A DNA stretch of 64,000 bases from Isoetes taiwanensis (lineage: Eukaryota > Streptophyta > Lycopodiopsida > Isoetales > Isoetaceae). A model generated the notes under the pieces. The model was given only the letters and a program-made list of their open reading frames with translations, did no database searches and was not told the DNA's origin. The DNA lies in the NCBI GenBank assembly GCA_021234155.1, contig JAJEKV010000026.1, forward strand, positions 17,102,283-17,166,282. Direction: 5' to 3'. Both the position numbers and the translations under genes were made by a program. This document shows, one piece after another, positions 23,045-34,799 of the stretch. Within the stretch, counting starts at the first letter, position 1. Every line of letters begins with the position of its first letter.

Positions 23045-23640
23045 GCATTTTCCATTAACAATTGGAAAACATCGATTGCCTCCCTATCATGCCTTTGCTG
23101 CACACATGCTGCAATAATTGCATTCTAAGATATCACATCCGGCTGGTGCATGTTGGCAAAGGCCACTCGTGCATCTTCTAGAATTCCACAACTGCCATAC
23201 ATGCTCACAAGAGAGTTACCAATAATGAGATCTGGCTCTGATCTTTTTGAAATAACACATGAATGAATCAATTTTCCGTGTGTTAAAGTCGTAAAGCTCG
23301 TGCATGCCTCAAGGATGCCGATAAAGGTTATACTGTCAAACTTCACACTTTCACATTCCATCCGCCTAAATAATGCAAGTGCATCCTTGATATAACCATG
23401 CTGGGCAAATGCTGCAAATATAGCATTCCATGCAACTACATTTGGTTGAGAATTTCTTTCAAAGACGACTTCTGCATTCTCTATGTTCCTACATTTACCA
23501 TAGAGATTTACAAGGGCAGTACCCACCATGACATCTGACTCAAGCCCACTGACCATGCTATGAGCATGGACCAATTTGCCTTCATGTATAGCCAAAAGCT
23601 TTACACATGCACCCAGAATGCATTTTGTACTAGTTTAAGG
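23045..23640 (-). pseudogene. PLS-type pentatricopeptide repeat protein fragment
   Basis: The minus-strand frame gives consecutive PPR motifs: G-K-L-V-H-A-H-S, D-V-M-V-G-T-A-L-V-N-L-Y-G-K-C, N-V-V-A-W-N-A-I-F-A-A-F-A-Q-H-G, and P-D-L-I-I-G-N-S-L-V-S-M-Y-G-S-C. These are typical of the PLS class that binds organellar RNA for editing. It carries about four motifs, against 10 or more in a full protein. The expected D-V-I-S-W-N reads D-V-I-S-stop-N because TGG is TAG at 23127-23125; the frame then continues (N-A-I-I-A-A-C-V-Q-Q). An in-frame stop also lies just upstream at about 23635. No E or DYW tail is present. Confidence 0.85.
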
Positions 23641-26388
23641 AAATCTAATGCATTGTCGTCATGGACACATGTCTAATTTCAAGACATCATGAGGAGACCC
23701 CATTGTTCATCACATCATGAGCTGCAAGATCAGGAAGAATATCAAAGCTGCCAAATCTAAAACCATCACCTTCGTTAAGATCTTGCCATGCAGCATAATA
23801 TCCACCTCATATATACCAATCATGAAACAACATATTATACACGTTAGCATCAAACTACCTTCTCCATCGTCTCCTCATACTGCATCGGACTTTACAATAA
23901 AACACAAACTAAAATCTTATGTGTATAACTATTGGATTCGATCTTATTTAAACTCGTAGCTCTTCTCAATTCTTAAAATGAGAGCATGCAATTATAAGCA
24001 AACACGGTTAAACTTGAATTGTCACCTGAAAAATTCTCAACAACTTTCACTGTTAGATATTCCTTTCTTCATCCAACTTAAAGCCTTATTCAGTGGCATG
24101 TATTGGAGCTAGAGGAATGTGTTTTTGCAAGCTGTAGAAGTGAAAATTTTGAAAGGCTAAGAGCTTAAATTGAATAGAAATGGCAGGGAAGGAGTTCAAA
24201 ACAGTCTATGAGATGGATGGTACTTAGTTAACCATTCGTTCATAAAAGTGGCCACTTAATCCTAAATTATTGAGTGCCAAATATAAAATAACCTACAATA
24301 TGGAACATGTGTCATTGAGGTCAAATCCAAATGAGTGCCAAAAATAAAATGTCTATAGGCATAGAACAGATCTACCTTTGCCTTGTACATGTCCATTACT
24401 ACATTGCAGGAGACACTATTGTCATTCCTCGCCTCATTCCTAGACTGGGAATGCAAATAAGAATGTCTCCATGGTCTTTATGTCCAAGGTAGTGTGCCGC
24501 CCTTCCTAAAAAAAGTGGTGATAGTTTTGATGATGCCACATAGTTTAGCATGATCAATTTAATCCAATGTTTTTGTAGCTTGTTTGCAGGATGACAGACA
24601 ATAATTTGAGGATTCCTCTTCAAGAGCAAGAAAAATGTAAAAAGCTTGCCTAGTCAAAACCTATTGAATCAACCTGTTGTAGCAGATAGGTCGAGAATTG
24701 AGTCCATTCTATCAGGTTTTTCAATAGTCTTATTCAATTCATCTTTAAAAATTACTGTTCTTTACAATGCTACAATTACAAGTAAATGAAACATGATTAA
24801 ATTTAGATCCTGGAAACTACGCAATCATTGTTCAAAGCCTTCAGTACCTGGACAACAACTTTCTCGATTATTATCTTCCTTCTTTTCATCGTAGCATAAA
24901 TTTAGAACCTTGTCCAATGGCACTCTTTGCAAGCATTTTGAATGCTTTCTCAGCAACCTGACATTTATCCAAATGGTTATGTATCCACTCCAAATGAAAA
25001 GCCTCATTTGACAATTCATCCTCTCCCATAACCCAAATACTCTAAATCCCCCCCCAGTACATCCACACTCCTTTGCAACGCTTCCAGCACGATAACATCA
25101 TTCAATGTTCCAAATGTCAGGAAAACAATGGGCTTAACATTGTCTTTCATTAGTTTATCAGCAACATCCTTAGGCCCATACAAAACCAAACTAACAATAA
25201 TATCCATCATCATATCGACAGGCTTATCAGGTATAGAGTGTGTTTTCATGATAGAGTGTGTTTTCATGTTTCTTGTTGTCGTTTTGTTTTCATGGTTTTT
25301 CTTGGGCCATTTGATGTGTCGGGGGTTATTAATGCTCAAGAAAAAGCAAGAGGAGGCCAAAGACCTATTTGTAAAGGCATTGTCAGTAAAATACGCTGCT
25401 GATGTTAAACAATCCAATGGAAGAAGATAAGATATCCTTAAATGCTTGCTGCTGATTTATTCCATTTACTGCTGTGAGTTTTTCAGATGTACTAGAATTC
25501 TTAACAATATGCACATCCAGAGCTTGAAATTGTGAATACAAAATATTATTGACAAGTACTACATAACGATGGAGGAGTAAATTACATGGCATCGTGCCTT
25601 AACTTTAAAGGGAGCTGTACATTCCACTCAGCCATAAGATAAAAACCACCACGATTGAGTTTTACATTTCTGTATGAGATATGCAAATTTTCTCCATTCC
25701 ACAAGATGTACATTTTTGCAAATTGAGGCATAAATATCTGTCTCATAATTTTAAAACATATTATCTCTAAACTAGTGGTATCAAATCCATGAAGAAGAAA
25801 ATGATCACCTTCAACCAAAGCATGTGGACAAGATTCTATTCTACACATAACTGTGTCATTATTAATATTCATAAGCGACAACTATTTGCTTCTAAGACTT
25901 CCTTATAATGGATATTCAAGAGGACAGCATTGGCTGAAGAAAAAGCACCATGAAAACTTTCTTTAAATGAAAAGTTCTCCAAATCTTCTATCATTCTCAT
26001 TAGAATATCAGCAACATCAACTTGTTTTTCGACCAGACATCAGTAATACACATCTGCGCATCTCCTGATGATTTCCTCATTGGCTGGCTCTGGAAAGTAC
26101 TATTGTCTAGTCAATCATGCAAAGCTTCTCTTAACCATTCGGCTTCCTAAATTTAAGGCCACATTTGGACAAAGCAAATAAGTTAAGAGACAAGGCCAAG
26201 TAACAATGCAATACTTTTACAAAAAAAACGACGTGTGGGCACAAATATTCCAATCCCAAGACACATGCATAAGGGATGTTTTATATCTAAGTGTTGCATT
26301 CTTATAACATGAAGTACTTACATTCCAGGAATCTATACTCACAGGGAAAACTTTAATAGCTAATCGTCTCAAGCGACAAAGAAATGGA
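23641..26388. other. scattered unrecognised minus-strand frames, no supported gene
   Basis: A coding-like run on the minus strand around 25230-24880 reads L-V-L-Y-G-P-K-D-V-A-D-K-L-M, V-F-L-T-F-G-T-L-N-D-V-I-V-L-E-A-L-Q-R, then a frame change and N-E-A-F-H-L-E-W-I-H-N-H-L-D-K. It looks like a decayed gene of unknown family. Frames at 25383-25881 (-) are shorter and featureless. Confidence 0.3.
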
Positions 26389-26390
26389 CA

Positions 26391-26516
26391 ATTGTATAGG
26401 GGAACTGCAGTTGGGATGGCATTCCGGCACTTAGGGAGGGGCCCCGCGACCGGCGGTAGCCGGGAGCGGGTCTCCCGTGTGCCGGAATGCCAGACCAACT
26501 GCAGTTCCCCTACAAT
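26391..26516. repeat. ~45-bp-arm GC-rich hairpin
   Basis: The left arm (26391-26438) and right arm (26472-26516) pair almost throughout, including GGGGAACTGCAGTTGG and TGGCATTCCGGCAC. They enclose a very GC-rich 33-nt centre. The hairpin lies within AT-rich DNA and abuts the element at 26512-26849. Confidence 0.85.
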
Positions 26517-26849
26517 ATAGAAGTTGGGGATTGATTTTGCTACAAGAACTCTGCTACAAGAAAAATTGAAGAAGTCGAACTTTGCAGCACTGCCGGAGTT
26601 GCATTTACCTGTACTTTGAAGCACTGCCCGATTTGCATTTGCCACGGATCTGCCCGGTTTTGCTTGCGGCGGTCGAAACCCTAACACAAGCCAGCCGGTC
26701 AGAACCCTAAAATGAAACACTGAAGAAAACCGGCAGAGCAGGTAACGCGGAATCAGGGGACCCGAATGGCATTCCACGATATTGGCGTCGCCACGTGTTG
26801 TCGCCAAAATGCACCGTTGAGCAAAATTAAGACCCAACTTCTATATTGT
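26512..26849. mobile_element. 338-bp MITE with ~30-bp terminal inverted repeats
   Basis: ACAATATAGAAGTTGGG (26512-26528) faces CCCAACTTCTATATTGT (26833-26849), and pairing continues inward to ATTTTGCT / AGCAAAAT. The interior is GC-richer than its surroundings and has two related GCACTGCC..TTGCATTT blocks. No clear target-site duplication, so the superfamily is undecided. The 206-codon open frame at 26217-26837 (-) crosses this element and the adjacent hairpin and is spurious. Confidence 0.75.
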
Positions 26850-27268
26850 TAACTTCCCTCATTCCAATATTTTGCAGTGACCTACATATTTGATAACAAT
26901 ATGTACATAGTGACATCATCTGGCTCTATTTGCAACAAACACTCTGCAATGTGTCTTCCTCATCGAACGTCTAAGTGGATTTGCATGATGCAAGCAAGGT
27001 TGCCAACAATGTAAAATCACATTGAATTGGCATGTTAGTGATAATATCCTCTGCTTCATCAAGCCATCCTAACTGGCCAAGCAGATCATCACAGGCACAT
27101 TTAAAAGGATATCTTACCCACATTCTAAGCATGTTATGAGGAACAAAAACGAGGGCAGGTTAAAGAATCCCGAGTCCTCTCGATTATTAGTTCTATGTAC
27201 ATGTCACCCTGTGACTAAATATAGAATGCTCAAAATAGAATCATGATATGCTAAGTACAGAATATGAA

Positions 27269-27946
27269 TCAGCTATTGCGGCTGGCGATTGCATATGCAG
27301 CTTGACCTGGGCCACCCAAACTAAGCATCATTCCAGGCTGAAGGTCTGCAGTAGATTCAACACCATTCGGAGATCCTAAATCATTACTAGATCCCCCACC
27401 ACCGCTACGTGTAGATGGTTCATCCCTTGAGTGGTTTGCAGAAAAGGCAAAACCTTGAAATGCAGGCATTGCTAAAACCACATTTTCTGCGCTGTGAGGT
27501 GATGCGTATTGGCAATTCCATGTTGATGAAGTTGAAGCACTTGTAGATGTAGGTTGCCAAACCCATCTGCCTTCCCGGCCAGAAATCCCTGCAGGACATT
27601 CTGCCACTTCAAATTGGGGGCGCACAAAGGTGCTACTCATATGCAAAGGGACAGACTGTGTGCCATCTACCACGCGGGTAGGTGAACATTTTGGCATCCC
27701 ATTACTTTGAGATTCATAACCAGCATTTATTTGCTTGTCTGAGCTGCTAATGTTTCCAGCATCTATTCTTGAAATAGTAAGAGGTTCGCCATGAGCATAT
27801 GAGAAAGTATTCCCCATGTGAACATTAGGGAAGACTGGATAACCAACCATTGTGGTATTAGAAGTTGTTGAACCACCAGGAAGCAAGATAGGCATTGGCC
27901 TTGCCATGGTTGGTCCATTGGAACTTGTTTTGAACTTGCGTTCCAT
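27269..27946 (-). CDS. Ser/Gly-rich protein C-terminal exon, unrecognised
   Basis: A 225-codon frame, long for this AT-rich region, encodes a low-complexity polar protein. It has M-A-R-P-M-P-I-L-L-P-G-G near the N-terminus, W-V-W-Q-P-T-S-T-S-A-S-T-S-S-T-W-N in the middle, a G-G-G-G-S-S run and a C-terminal M-M-L-S-L-G-G-P-G-Q. There is no catalytic motif, signal peptide or membrane segment. It resembles the disordered C-terminal part of a plant regulatory protein. A real start may lie further right through an intron, since DNA beyond 27950 has no open continuation. It is probably a genuine exon because it is intact. Confidence 0.45.
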   Translation of the reverse strand: MERKFKTSSNGPTMARPMPILLPGGSTTSNTTMVGYPVFPNVHMGNTFSYAHGEPLTISRIDAGNISSSDKQINAGYESQSNGMPKCSPTRVVDGTQSVPLHMSSTFVRPQFEVAECPAGISGREGRWVWQPTSTSASTSSTWNCQYASPHSAENVVLAMPAFQGFAFSANHSRDEPSTRSGGGGSSNDLGSPNGVESTADLQPGMMLSLGGPGQAAYAIASRNS

Positions 27947-28029
27947 ATTATAGATAGAACCTTGAAATAAAGAAAGTAAATGTAAGAAGGACTGAATATA
28001 AATTGTAGAAACGTTCTAAAAATGCAAAC

Positions 28030-28260
28030 TTACAGGACTGAATAAAATGCAGACCCAACATCACCGCACATCGCATAGCTGAGCTTTTCCTTCTTTTCCA
28101 TCGATTTCCATGCTCTAATATTACCCCAAAAAACTAACTGATCTGCAAACAAGCATTTACAAAGCCCTGGTATGAATAGTTGTAGATCGTCCTGCCAAGG
28201 ATCACCAGGCAAAGCATGAATGCAAAAGAAAAGCTTAAGTGTAAACAACCGCCGAACCTC
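28030..28260. repeat. ~230-bp segmental duplicate, partner at 29605-29830
   Basis: The two copies are direct, about 1.57 kb apart and clearly over 85% alike by eye (shared words include ACATCACCGCACATCGCATA and ATCGTCCTGCCAAGGATCAC). A 549-bp foldback element and a WAK-like exon lie between them. Confidence 0.85.
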
Positions 28261-28748
28261 TGCTTCAACACATCCCGCTTAACGTCATCTGCCTGCAGGC
28301 CCAACATCGCCGATGCCTTACTCCAAATGCTACATCTAGGGACATGGCATCAAATGCTCATTTGCGTATAAGGCACAAGACAAGAGAGAACATACCACCG
28401 AATGTAAATAAGGATGTGTGTTTTCGCTTCCTGCAGCCTGATGTATGTGTTGCATTGCATTCCACTATTTGCAGAAAGACAACAGGTTAGATCTGATTCT
28501 AAATATTTGTATGCATTAGGTTCATAGCATCATGTGAGAAGGTCAATTTCACGCAACTGCAGAATGTAGACTTGTTCGTTTACTAACATGTTAAGAGCTG
28601 AACTTCATTGCAAGTTGTTTTGGAACACCTATTTAAGGGAGTCAATAATTTTCTCACCATATCTAGATCATTCAAAACAAGCAACAGAATAAGCAAGAAG
28701 TCCCATGTTTGCACCACTAAGCTAAAATGCATAAACATGGAGGGTAAG

Positions 28749-29297
28749 CATTAGGGATTTTTTGAGATCATAAAAGGGCCTTCTAAGAACTACTGACTAA
28801 GCTATATGAACTACCAATCAGAAAACAGAACTGGTAATCCAGTCAGCAAAACAGTTATAACTAACTCACTGGATCACATTTTCTAGCATAAGTGTTGATA
28901 GAAAAGTCTAAATGAGCTCTTGTTTAGTGCAATAGATAGATCTCATTGAGATCTTTCCAACCTTGGGTGGTTTGCATATCTTTTAGCCCCGTAGGATAGT
29001 AAAAAATGGTAAAAACCATATTTTTTGTAGTTTTGACAATCATAAGTGGTTAAAATATGTGCAAAGCACCTAAGGTTGGAAAGATCTCAACGAGATCTAT
29101 CTATTGCACTAAACGAGAGCTCATTTGGACTTTTCTATCAATAGTTATGCTAGAAAATGTGATCCAGTGAGTTAGTTATAATTCTTTTGGCCGAATCGGA
29201 CCATCGACTCGATTTACGATTGGTAGTTCATTTATCTTCATTTGGCTTAGTTGGCATGTTTTGAAGGCCCTTTTGTAATCTCAAAAAAACCCTAATG
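28749..29297. mobile_element. 549-bp foldback element, arms of ~250 bp
   Basis: CATTAGGG (28749-28756) faces CCCTAATG (29290-29297). Pairing continues patchily through AAGGGCC / GGCCCTT, and then strongly from GTTATAACTAACTCAC through CTGGATCACATTTTCTAGCA and GCAATAGATAGATCTC to about 28970 / 29065. The centre (about 28970-29060) is unpaired and AT-rich. There is no coding capacity, so it is a non-autonomous element. No convincing flanking duplication was found. Confidence 0.85.
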
Positions 29298-29350
29298 TTT
29301 GTTCTAAGTTGATGTCATGGAATATAAAAAATGGGAAGAAATAAGGTACC

Positions 29351-29536
29351 TTGTGAGCATCCTCCTAGATAAGGATCACCATCATATCCTTCCTTACACT
29401 TGCAAACATGACCAGACAAAAATTGTGGATCATCTCAGCAATCACTATTTGCTTTGCAACTACAACATGAACAATTGCCAGGAAGATACCACATAAGCTC
29501 CAATCTATATTGAGCTTCAACAGTCATAACAGAGTC
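29351..29536 (-). pseudogene. WAK-like receptor extracellular exon (GUB_WAK/EGF-like)
   Basis: The minus-strand frame reads Y-R-L-E-L-M-W-Y-L-P-G-N-C-S-C, then C-K-A-N-S-D-C-stop-D-D-P, then C-K-C-K-E-G-Y-D-G-D-P-Y-L-G-G-C-S-Q, and ends at a GT donor (29350-29349). C-x-C-x-x-G-Y-x-G-(N/D)-P-Y-L-x-x-G-C is the EGF-like signature of wall-associated kinases, which bind pectin at the cell surface. A TGA interrupts S-D-C-x-D-D. No kinase domain is seen nearby, so this is an isolated decayed exon. Confidence 0.65.
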
Positions 29537-29604
29537 AGAATTCGTCTATGTGGACAAGGAAGTAATCCAGCTGGTAAAAACGCTACAATTAGTCACAGAA
29601 AGAG

Positions 29605-29830
29605 CCTGCAGACTCAACATCACCGCACATCGCATAACTGAGCTTTTCCTTCTTTTCCATCGATTTTCATGTTCTAATATTACCCCAAAAAACTAACTGA
29701 TCTGCAAACAAGCATTTACAGAGCTCTGGTTACGAATAGCTTTAGATCGTCCTGCCAAGGATCACCAGGCAAAACATGAATGCAAAAGAAAACCTTAAAT
29801 GTAAACAACTACCGAACCTCTGCCTCAACA
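29605..29830. repeat. second copy of the 28030-28260 duplicate
   Basis: Same orientation as the first copy with scattered substitutions. Its right end runs into unrelated sequence (CCCAGAGCCAGAATG against CCCGCTTAACG). Confidence 0.85.
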
Positions 29831-29989
29831 CATCCCAGAGCCAGAATGTCCTAGTTCTGGATCAGAAGCCCTCGCTTTCTAACACAACCCATCAAAAACT
29901 GCAAATGCAGAGCTGCAGCGGTGGGATGCATGTTCGTTTGCATGTTCTAAACGAGGGCGGGTGGGTCGATACACAGGCAACCATGGCAC

Positions 29990-30195
29990 TGCCGGTTAGG
30001 CAGTTTCCACACCGGCCGCCCGGCAACACTGGCGACCGCCAATTTACAGCCAACAGTAAGTTTGGAGCAGTTTCTGGCATGTACTAGGTATATTCTAGCA
30101 TATACTTAGAATATGCTAGAAACCCATATAAACAAGGGTTTGCCCCCCTAGGGGCAACCCAAAGAACCCCTGTCTAGAAAGTTTTTCAAGGGAAA
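29990..30195 (+). repeat. dispersed ~200-bp repeat, partner at 37893-38075
   Basis: Both copies start near CCGGTTAGGCAGTT and share the words TATTCTAG, GAATATG and AAACCCATA, then a palindromic TTGCCCCCCTAGGGGCAA followed by CCC. They are probably ends of one repeat family. A related GCCCC..GTGCAACCC word occurs in the LTRs at 21.03 and 52.05 kb. Confidence 0.65.
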
Positions 30196-30660
30196 AACCT
30201 TTGTAGTAATGATGATACTAGACAAGCAAGAAGAAAATATAAGTAAGCAATGATAACTATTAAGGGCTTAATAATTGAAGAAGTCATGCACAGATGGGGC
30301 TCTGAGAAGTTGTGGAAGCGTGGAATGGAATGCTAAAGTCAAATAACGATTCCTGACCATCTCAAAAGCATAGAGTATTGCTTTCATCTTCAATAACCTG
30401 TAGCTGGAAATATCCACATAATCTCGCTTCTCGTAGCAATTGCCGCCATCTACTTGTCTCAATCCGTAGCTTACGGGACCTTTTTTTTTTTTCAAGAAAT
30501 GTTGGATGGTACGTGTCTTCACGAAAGTGATCCGATGGTCGAAATTTGATGCCACTGGACGACCAAGTTTCCATGCTAGGTTTAAGGTTTAGATTCGCTG
30601 CAATTTTAGGTGTGTGTGGTGTGGAGGTAGGTGCATGCATGCATTTCATCTATATGTTTT

Positions 30661-30772
30661 CAAGTAAAGCCCAACAATGTTGGGCATTGTTATTGCTACA
30701 CGTTGTTCTCATTGCGCCAAAACATTTACAGGCTTCCAACTTATGTTCAGCAATGCTGGGCATCGTTACTAG
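30661..30772. mobile_element. two opposed Helitron-type 3' ends
   Basis: On the plus strand, CAGCAATGCTG (30748-30758) is followed by CATCGTTA-type spacing and CTAG at 30769-30772, then T; it is closely similar to the 15.5-kb terminus. On the minus strand, a perfect hairpin, GCCCAAC and GTTGGGC around AAT (30669-30685), is followed by a degenerate CTTG (30664-30661). Two elements therefore end, or one is nested, within 112 bp. Confidence 0.5.
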
Positions 30773-30841
30773 TTTGTAATAAATGTAGTTGGAAGTTTGG
30801 CTAATATGTACATTTTCATATAATTGCATATACACCTAGCA

Positions 30842-30880
30842 TATCATTTTATTAATTATTATTATTATTATTATTTTTTT
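30842..30880 (+). repeat. (ATT)n microsatellite
   Basis: About six ATT units are followed by a T run. Confidence 0.85.
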
Positions 30881-33800
30881 GAAGAAAAGGAAGTGCCACT
30901 TTTTAATTTTTGTAATAAAAGTACATGCAACAACACAGAAGGAGATTACTACAGGAGCTCCCACCTCAACTTCTTCATCTCCCCCTGGCGTGCTTATTCA
31001 GTCTCCTAATGAGACAAATAGAAAGTTTACATACCAGATTACTCCTGTAACATGTAACAACACATGATGAAGTAGGAAAAATAAACAAGTATGTGATCTT
31101 TGTCTTGAGAACCTGCTTTTGAAGTAACCTGTATGCAATCCTTAATGATGACAGAAGGCATGTTGTCCAAAACAACAGCCACTCAAGCATATTAGTACTT
31201 GAGTTTTACTTAAGCATCAGCACTTAAGTATTTAATACGTTCAAGCTTATTAGTACTTGAACATCAATTGGCCTTTCAGTACCTGAAAATGCTCTAGTTA
31301 GAACATTTTAAATCTCTAGCTGTGCATAATGTCACATTGTGGGGTTACACGACTGGCTGCCCCCCAACAGAGAAGTGGACCCTAGTAACAGAAATGCTGC
31401 ATTGTGGGGATTATCTCCTCATGTATTCTGATACATCATTCTCATGCACTACAAGAAGCCTCCAGATGAACTCGCCATCAACACAAAAATTCATTATACC
31501 TGTCTCTCAACCATACTTTACCAGATGAGTTGTCTCTTCCCGCTAGCAAGGAAACAGGAGTGCAAAAGGAAGGGAATAACCATCTGAAAACAAAACCTTG
31601 AAATAATAGAAAACTGCTAAATCTTTCAAGAACCTGAAACTGCTTCTCTCAGCAGGTTCTACAACTTTTGTTCCACCTTATAAGCGGCTGTGCTTTTTCG
31701 GTGTGCTCATCCACAAACAAAGAAGGAACAACAAGCTGTCCTGCAGCTTCTTAGGCCGGCTCAGTGCTAACTAACATGTATCTTCTGAGAAAGGGCCCAG
31801 ATGCCTATTCCATTTGTGAAGTACAAAGAAGCTAATACTGCTAAAAAACTGCAGAAACCTTACTTGTAATTCTCCAATATGCTTGTAGAAGATCATCATG
31901 CTTAGTGGTTTTATCTTGTGAGAACCAGGGAGTCCGCCTTGAAGCAGCCAAGAACCAAGAAATCAGCAGCCTCTGGTGAAGAAACAGATTTTTGTGTCCA
32001 AGAAAGCAGACCCTGGCTAGCACCAGATAGTAGAGATTCGATTATGGATCATGCAGCAGTGCCGGAATAGAGGAAAAAGAGGGGCGGCCCTCTCTCTTCT
32101 TGCCGCCCTAGCCGCACAGGTTGCCGCCTTCCATCTTCCCCATCTCGTGATCATTTTATTAATTATTCAATGGCTGTCTTAGGCACAATTTGCCTAATTT
32201 CTCAAAAAATCCATTTAATTGATTGGACTTTGACTTTGTGCATCACTTACTTGATCAAAAACTTGAATCAATGGACTACATGTTGGCTTTGACCCTGCTA
32301 AACTGCGTAAGTTGTGTTGTTAAACCTTGTCCTATGTGATCTAGCTTCATAAAAATTAAAGAAAAAAAATCTATACTCCCTTATTTTGAGCTAAGCCTAC
32401 ACTTGTTCTTATAGAAAACACTTTAGTACCCTATGAGGGATACGAAGATATGGTTATCTTAGCATCTAAGTTATCAAAATTATTTACTGTACTAAGGTTT
32501 TGCTATTTTGATAATGAGTCACCTTCAATACATGGACATGATAACGTATTCTTGTACATTAACTAAACTTTACGTGATAATGCACATGGCCATATCATCC
32601 TCCTTATTAAAAACAAATGCACCATGTTTTATTATTCAAATATAGGAAGTTTATAATAATCTTGACGTAAGTGAATTGTCATGGATTAGAGACTTCGTTT
32701 TTTTTTTGTCCCATGAAAACAAGGCATAGATACCACTCTAAGTATAAGAAATGATCTATATGCCAAACATGTTACAATGATTTGATTATAAACCCCATTT
32801 TTATTGTTGTTAGGCTTGTCCTTGGTATTTTCAAACAAATACGAGGGAGATGCTACTTTTAAGGGAATGCTAATGATCATTTCAAACGCATTTGAGGACC
32901 ATGCCTTGTTCTATGGCTTTTAAATAAGCACATGCTTTCATAAATTGCTGAGGAAGTAACTTTCATTTTCATTTTTCTGTCTGCATTCTTTCGAAGCTCT
33001 TCAAGCAAGGTCCATAACAATGTCAAATTGAAGTCCAACCTCATTAATCTATTCATGGACACCTCTATCTTGATGTATGGCACCTAGATTTATACATTTC
33101 AAGATGCGAAAGAAAGTAAAATTTTTAGGATGCCGTTGGTGTTCAGTAAGTTTAATACCTTATCTGACCATTTCAATGGCCTGTTACATTTCTTAAGGTG
33201 ATAGCATGGCAATTTGCTTAAAACTCACCAATACCTGTTCTAGCCACTCCAGCAGTCCAACTTGTATTATAACAGGAAGTTCATATTCAATACATCCACC
33301 CAATAGTCAATTGACTTTAACAAAACTACGTATAAAAAGATTCAAGGAAAAATATATCTACTATAGACATAATGATTACAAATTGAAACAAGATAATATT
33401 AAGATTAATATACCACGTCTTTCAGTAACGGAATCCATAAACACAGTGGTGTGGTCCCAGATGCAAAGACTGCACTGATCAAAATGTCATCTATTGCATG
33501 AGAGTTGTGCTTGAAATAACAAAATAATAGGGGCATTGATAGATGCAATCATGCACTCTGCAGACCCATCTTAGAGGTTATATAGGATGCCTACAAGCTA
33601 GCTCAAAGTTATCCTTCATGAATAGATGCCTACAAAGATAAGACGCAGTATATTGGTTTCCCATGTTAAACTATACAATGACTTTGTTCAGGCTGTATTA
33701 AGCACTTCATTCTGTTTCACATAAATTACACATAATATCCTCCAATAATTTGAACCAACCTGCAACAAACATTCTAAAGAAGTAACATTTTGCAAATGCG

Positions 33801-34799
33801 ATTCCTTCCCGTGATCTTCATGTATGCTCTGCTACATCATATAATCATATTAGATTCTGTGAACAATATATCTCATACATTACTGGATAACTATTCCAAT
33901 TACTGGATAACTATCCTACTGGAGACACCTACATGATGTTCTGCCCTAAGGTTATATATGTACCTTACTCTTCTCCTATAACAATAAGAATGTGAAATAA
34001 TCTATTACCCCTGTAGAAAGGTGAGGCCACCTAAAAGAGTATTTTCAGGCAAAGCACAATGTCTTGAGTTCCTGTCATACTTGCCACAATTACATGTCTT
34101 GAGTACCTATCATGTTTGCAACAGTTCTTCTATCTGGCAGCCTCAAGAATCTGTATAGTTTTGCATTGTAGATGATGTATTGGGATAGATTTCCCTTTTG
34201 AAGTTTCATGTGTTCATATAACAACTATATGTTAAAGAGAGAGATTTGTCCAGTAGCACTTTTAAAGATAACTCAGCTAGAATGGTAGAGGATATGCCAT
34301 TAATCGTGGATAAGCAATTGACAACCCAGTTTCGAGCTTTTGTAGACCACGGCCATCAACAATATCAATTATAAAAAATTCATGCGTAAACAGCAGCACC
34401 TTTGCTTTCAAGAAGCTGAACAATCATGCATTACAAGCCACGAAGGGTAATTTGCCAACTTTGAGGAATTTAGAGATGTATGCCATATAACAAGTTGATG
34501 TCATGTTTTATTTTTCAGGTCACCAACTCCAAGTAAGAGGCAAAGGAAACAATTCCATTGCAGTGCTGATAGGCCCCTTCGGCCTCTTTATCACAATGTT
34601 CCTGGACATCAGGAGGCAACACCACAGAGTAGAAATTCATATATTCAAGGTCCAAAATGATCTTGTTTCATTGCAAGATCTACATAATATTGCCATTAAA
34701 ATAGGCAATAGCAGGCGTGATCAGTCTCCTTTAAAATAAAGAATATTCTAAAGTCTGACATGCAATGAGTTCAATGAAATGCAATAAATCATACTATAG
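30881..34799. other. no supported gene
   Basis: AT-rich sequence with only short open frames on both strands. Near 33.88 kb a TTACTGGATAACTAT word is repeated in tandem. I see no domain motif and no terminal repeats in this stretch. Confidence 0.4.

Noticed and set aside
26217-26837. 206-codon minus-strand open frame
   Set aside because: Runs across a GC-rich hairpin and a MITE; stop depletion from base composition explains it.
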